Shown here: positions 63,870-64,000 of the stretch, piece after piece
Position numbering within the stretch: the stretch's first letter is position 1
How the letters are laid out: every line of letters starts with the position of its first letter
Source: Pectinatus haikarae
GTDB taxonomy: Bacteria; Bacillota; Negativicutes; Selenomonadales; Selenomonadaceae
Assembly: GCF_015732185.1 (NCBI RefSeq)
Contig: NZ_WIQM01000016.1
Span: 589,001 to 653,000 of the forward strand
DNA: 64,000 bases
Reading direction: 5' to 3'
Made by a program: the position numbers and the translations under genes
The notes under the pieces: generated by a model
What the model saw: the letters and a program-made list of their open reading frames with translations, nothing else
Told to the model about the DNA's origin: nothing
The model's database searches: none

Positions 63870-64000
63870 TTAATCATCTATATTAGGCCCCATAATATGT
63901 CCCCAGCTTGCAACTTCATTACCTGATAATTCATGTATGATTGAAAGGTGAAACGAATCTAGTTTTAAATCAATTTCACGCGAATGCGCCATTGTAGACC
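63870..64000 (-). CDS. Partial or short hypothetical reading frame at the right edge
   Basis: Minus-strand frame whose last 40 codons begin at an ATG (63992) and end in a TAA at 63870; it stays open to the window edge, so the gene may be longer. The visible end reads LSGNEVASWGHIMGPNIDD. It ends 31 bases before the preferred start of the zinc-ribbon gene. No family recognised. Confidence 0.4.
   Translation of the reverse strand, partial: STMAHSREIDLKLDSFHLSIIHELSGNEVASWGHIMGPNIDD

Noticed and set aside
1-64000. CRISPR arrays, rRNA operon, insertion sequences
   Set aside because: No regularly spaced direct repeats, no rRNA-like conserved blocks and no transposase frames were seen in reading both strands.

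Overview
The window looks like the chromosome of a low-GC, outer-membrane-bearing Firmicute of the Negativicutes (Selenomonadaceae-like; a Pectinatus- or Selenomonas-type organism is my inference). Evidence seen: Firmicutes-type gene orders (comEB-upp-glyA-rpiB-sua5-prmC-prfA-DUF1385-rpmE; radC-mreBCD-mrdA-minCDE), a T-box leader, a SigH-type sigma factor and PRD/PTS sugar regulation, together with an EptA-like lipid A phosphoethanolamine transferase that implies lipopolysaccharide. A pyrophosphate-type phosphofructokinase fits an energy-frugal anaerobe, and a catalase with a PerR-like operator fits peroxide defence.

Layout. 1-17.5 kb, all minus strand: housekeeping (nucleotide salvage, serine/glycine, translation termination and tRNA modification, queuosine, Holliday junction helicase, then Min, Mre/PBP2 and RadC for cell shape and division). 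17.9-26 kb: sigH-pfp, a small membrane protein, a chemoreceptor, lepA-hemW. 26-31 kb: a dicarboxylate-type transporter and a PurB-like lyase facing a LysR gene coupled to an unrecognised 293-residue protein. 31-41 kb: catalase, phosphoethanolamine transferase, a PAS-GGDEF-sensor protein, Nif3-like and TrmK proteins, a MetE-like methyltransferase and a second LysR. 41.4-43.1 kb: a T-box leader controlling an MFS transporter. 43.2-49 kb: a mannitol PTS operon (two EIIA, EIICB, MtlD, PRD regulator, transaldolase-like aldolase). 49-50.5 kb: tRNA-Ser, DUF951, CDF transporter. 50.6-56.2 kb: a branched-chain amino acid ABC operon (livJ, then livHMGF and a CBS-ACT gene), split by an internal promoter, a structured RNA and a terminator. 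56.5-60.7 kb: manA, tRNA-Lys, a secreted phosphoesterase, an unknown secreted protein and a pentapeptide-like protein.

60.8 kb to the right edge is a mobile element: two copies of a tRNA 3' fragment, an integrase tail remnant between them, an intact tyrosine integrase and unknown cargo genes (one overlapping a 50-codon reading frame), separated by a repeated hairpin. It runs off the window.

Most notable: (1) the attenuator-like RNA inside the liv operon; (2) the T-box on an MFS transporter whose TGGC bulge predicts a tRNA with discriminator G; (3) the tandem attachment-site scar; (4) the LysR/unknown-protein pair facing a lyase-transporter pair. No CRISPR array or rRNA was seen. Functions are family-level calls made by eye; no search was run.
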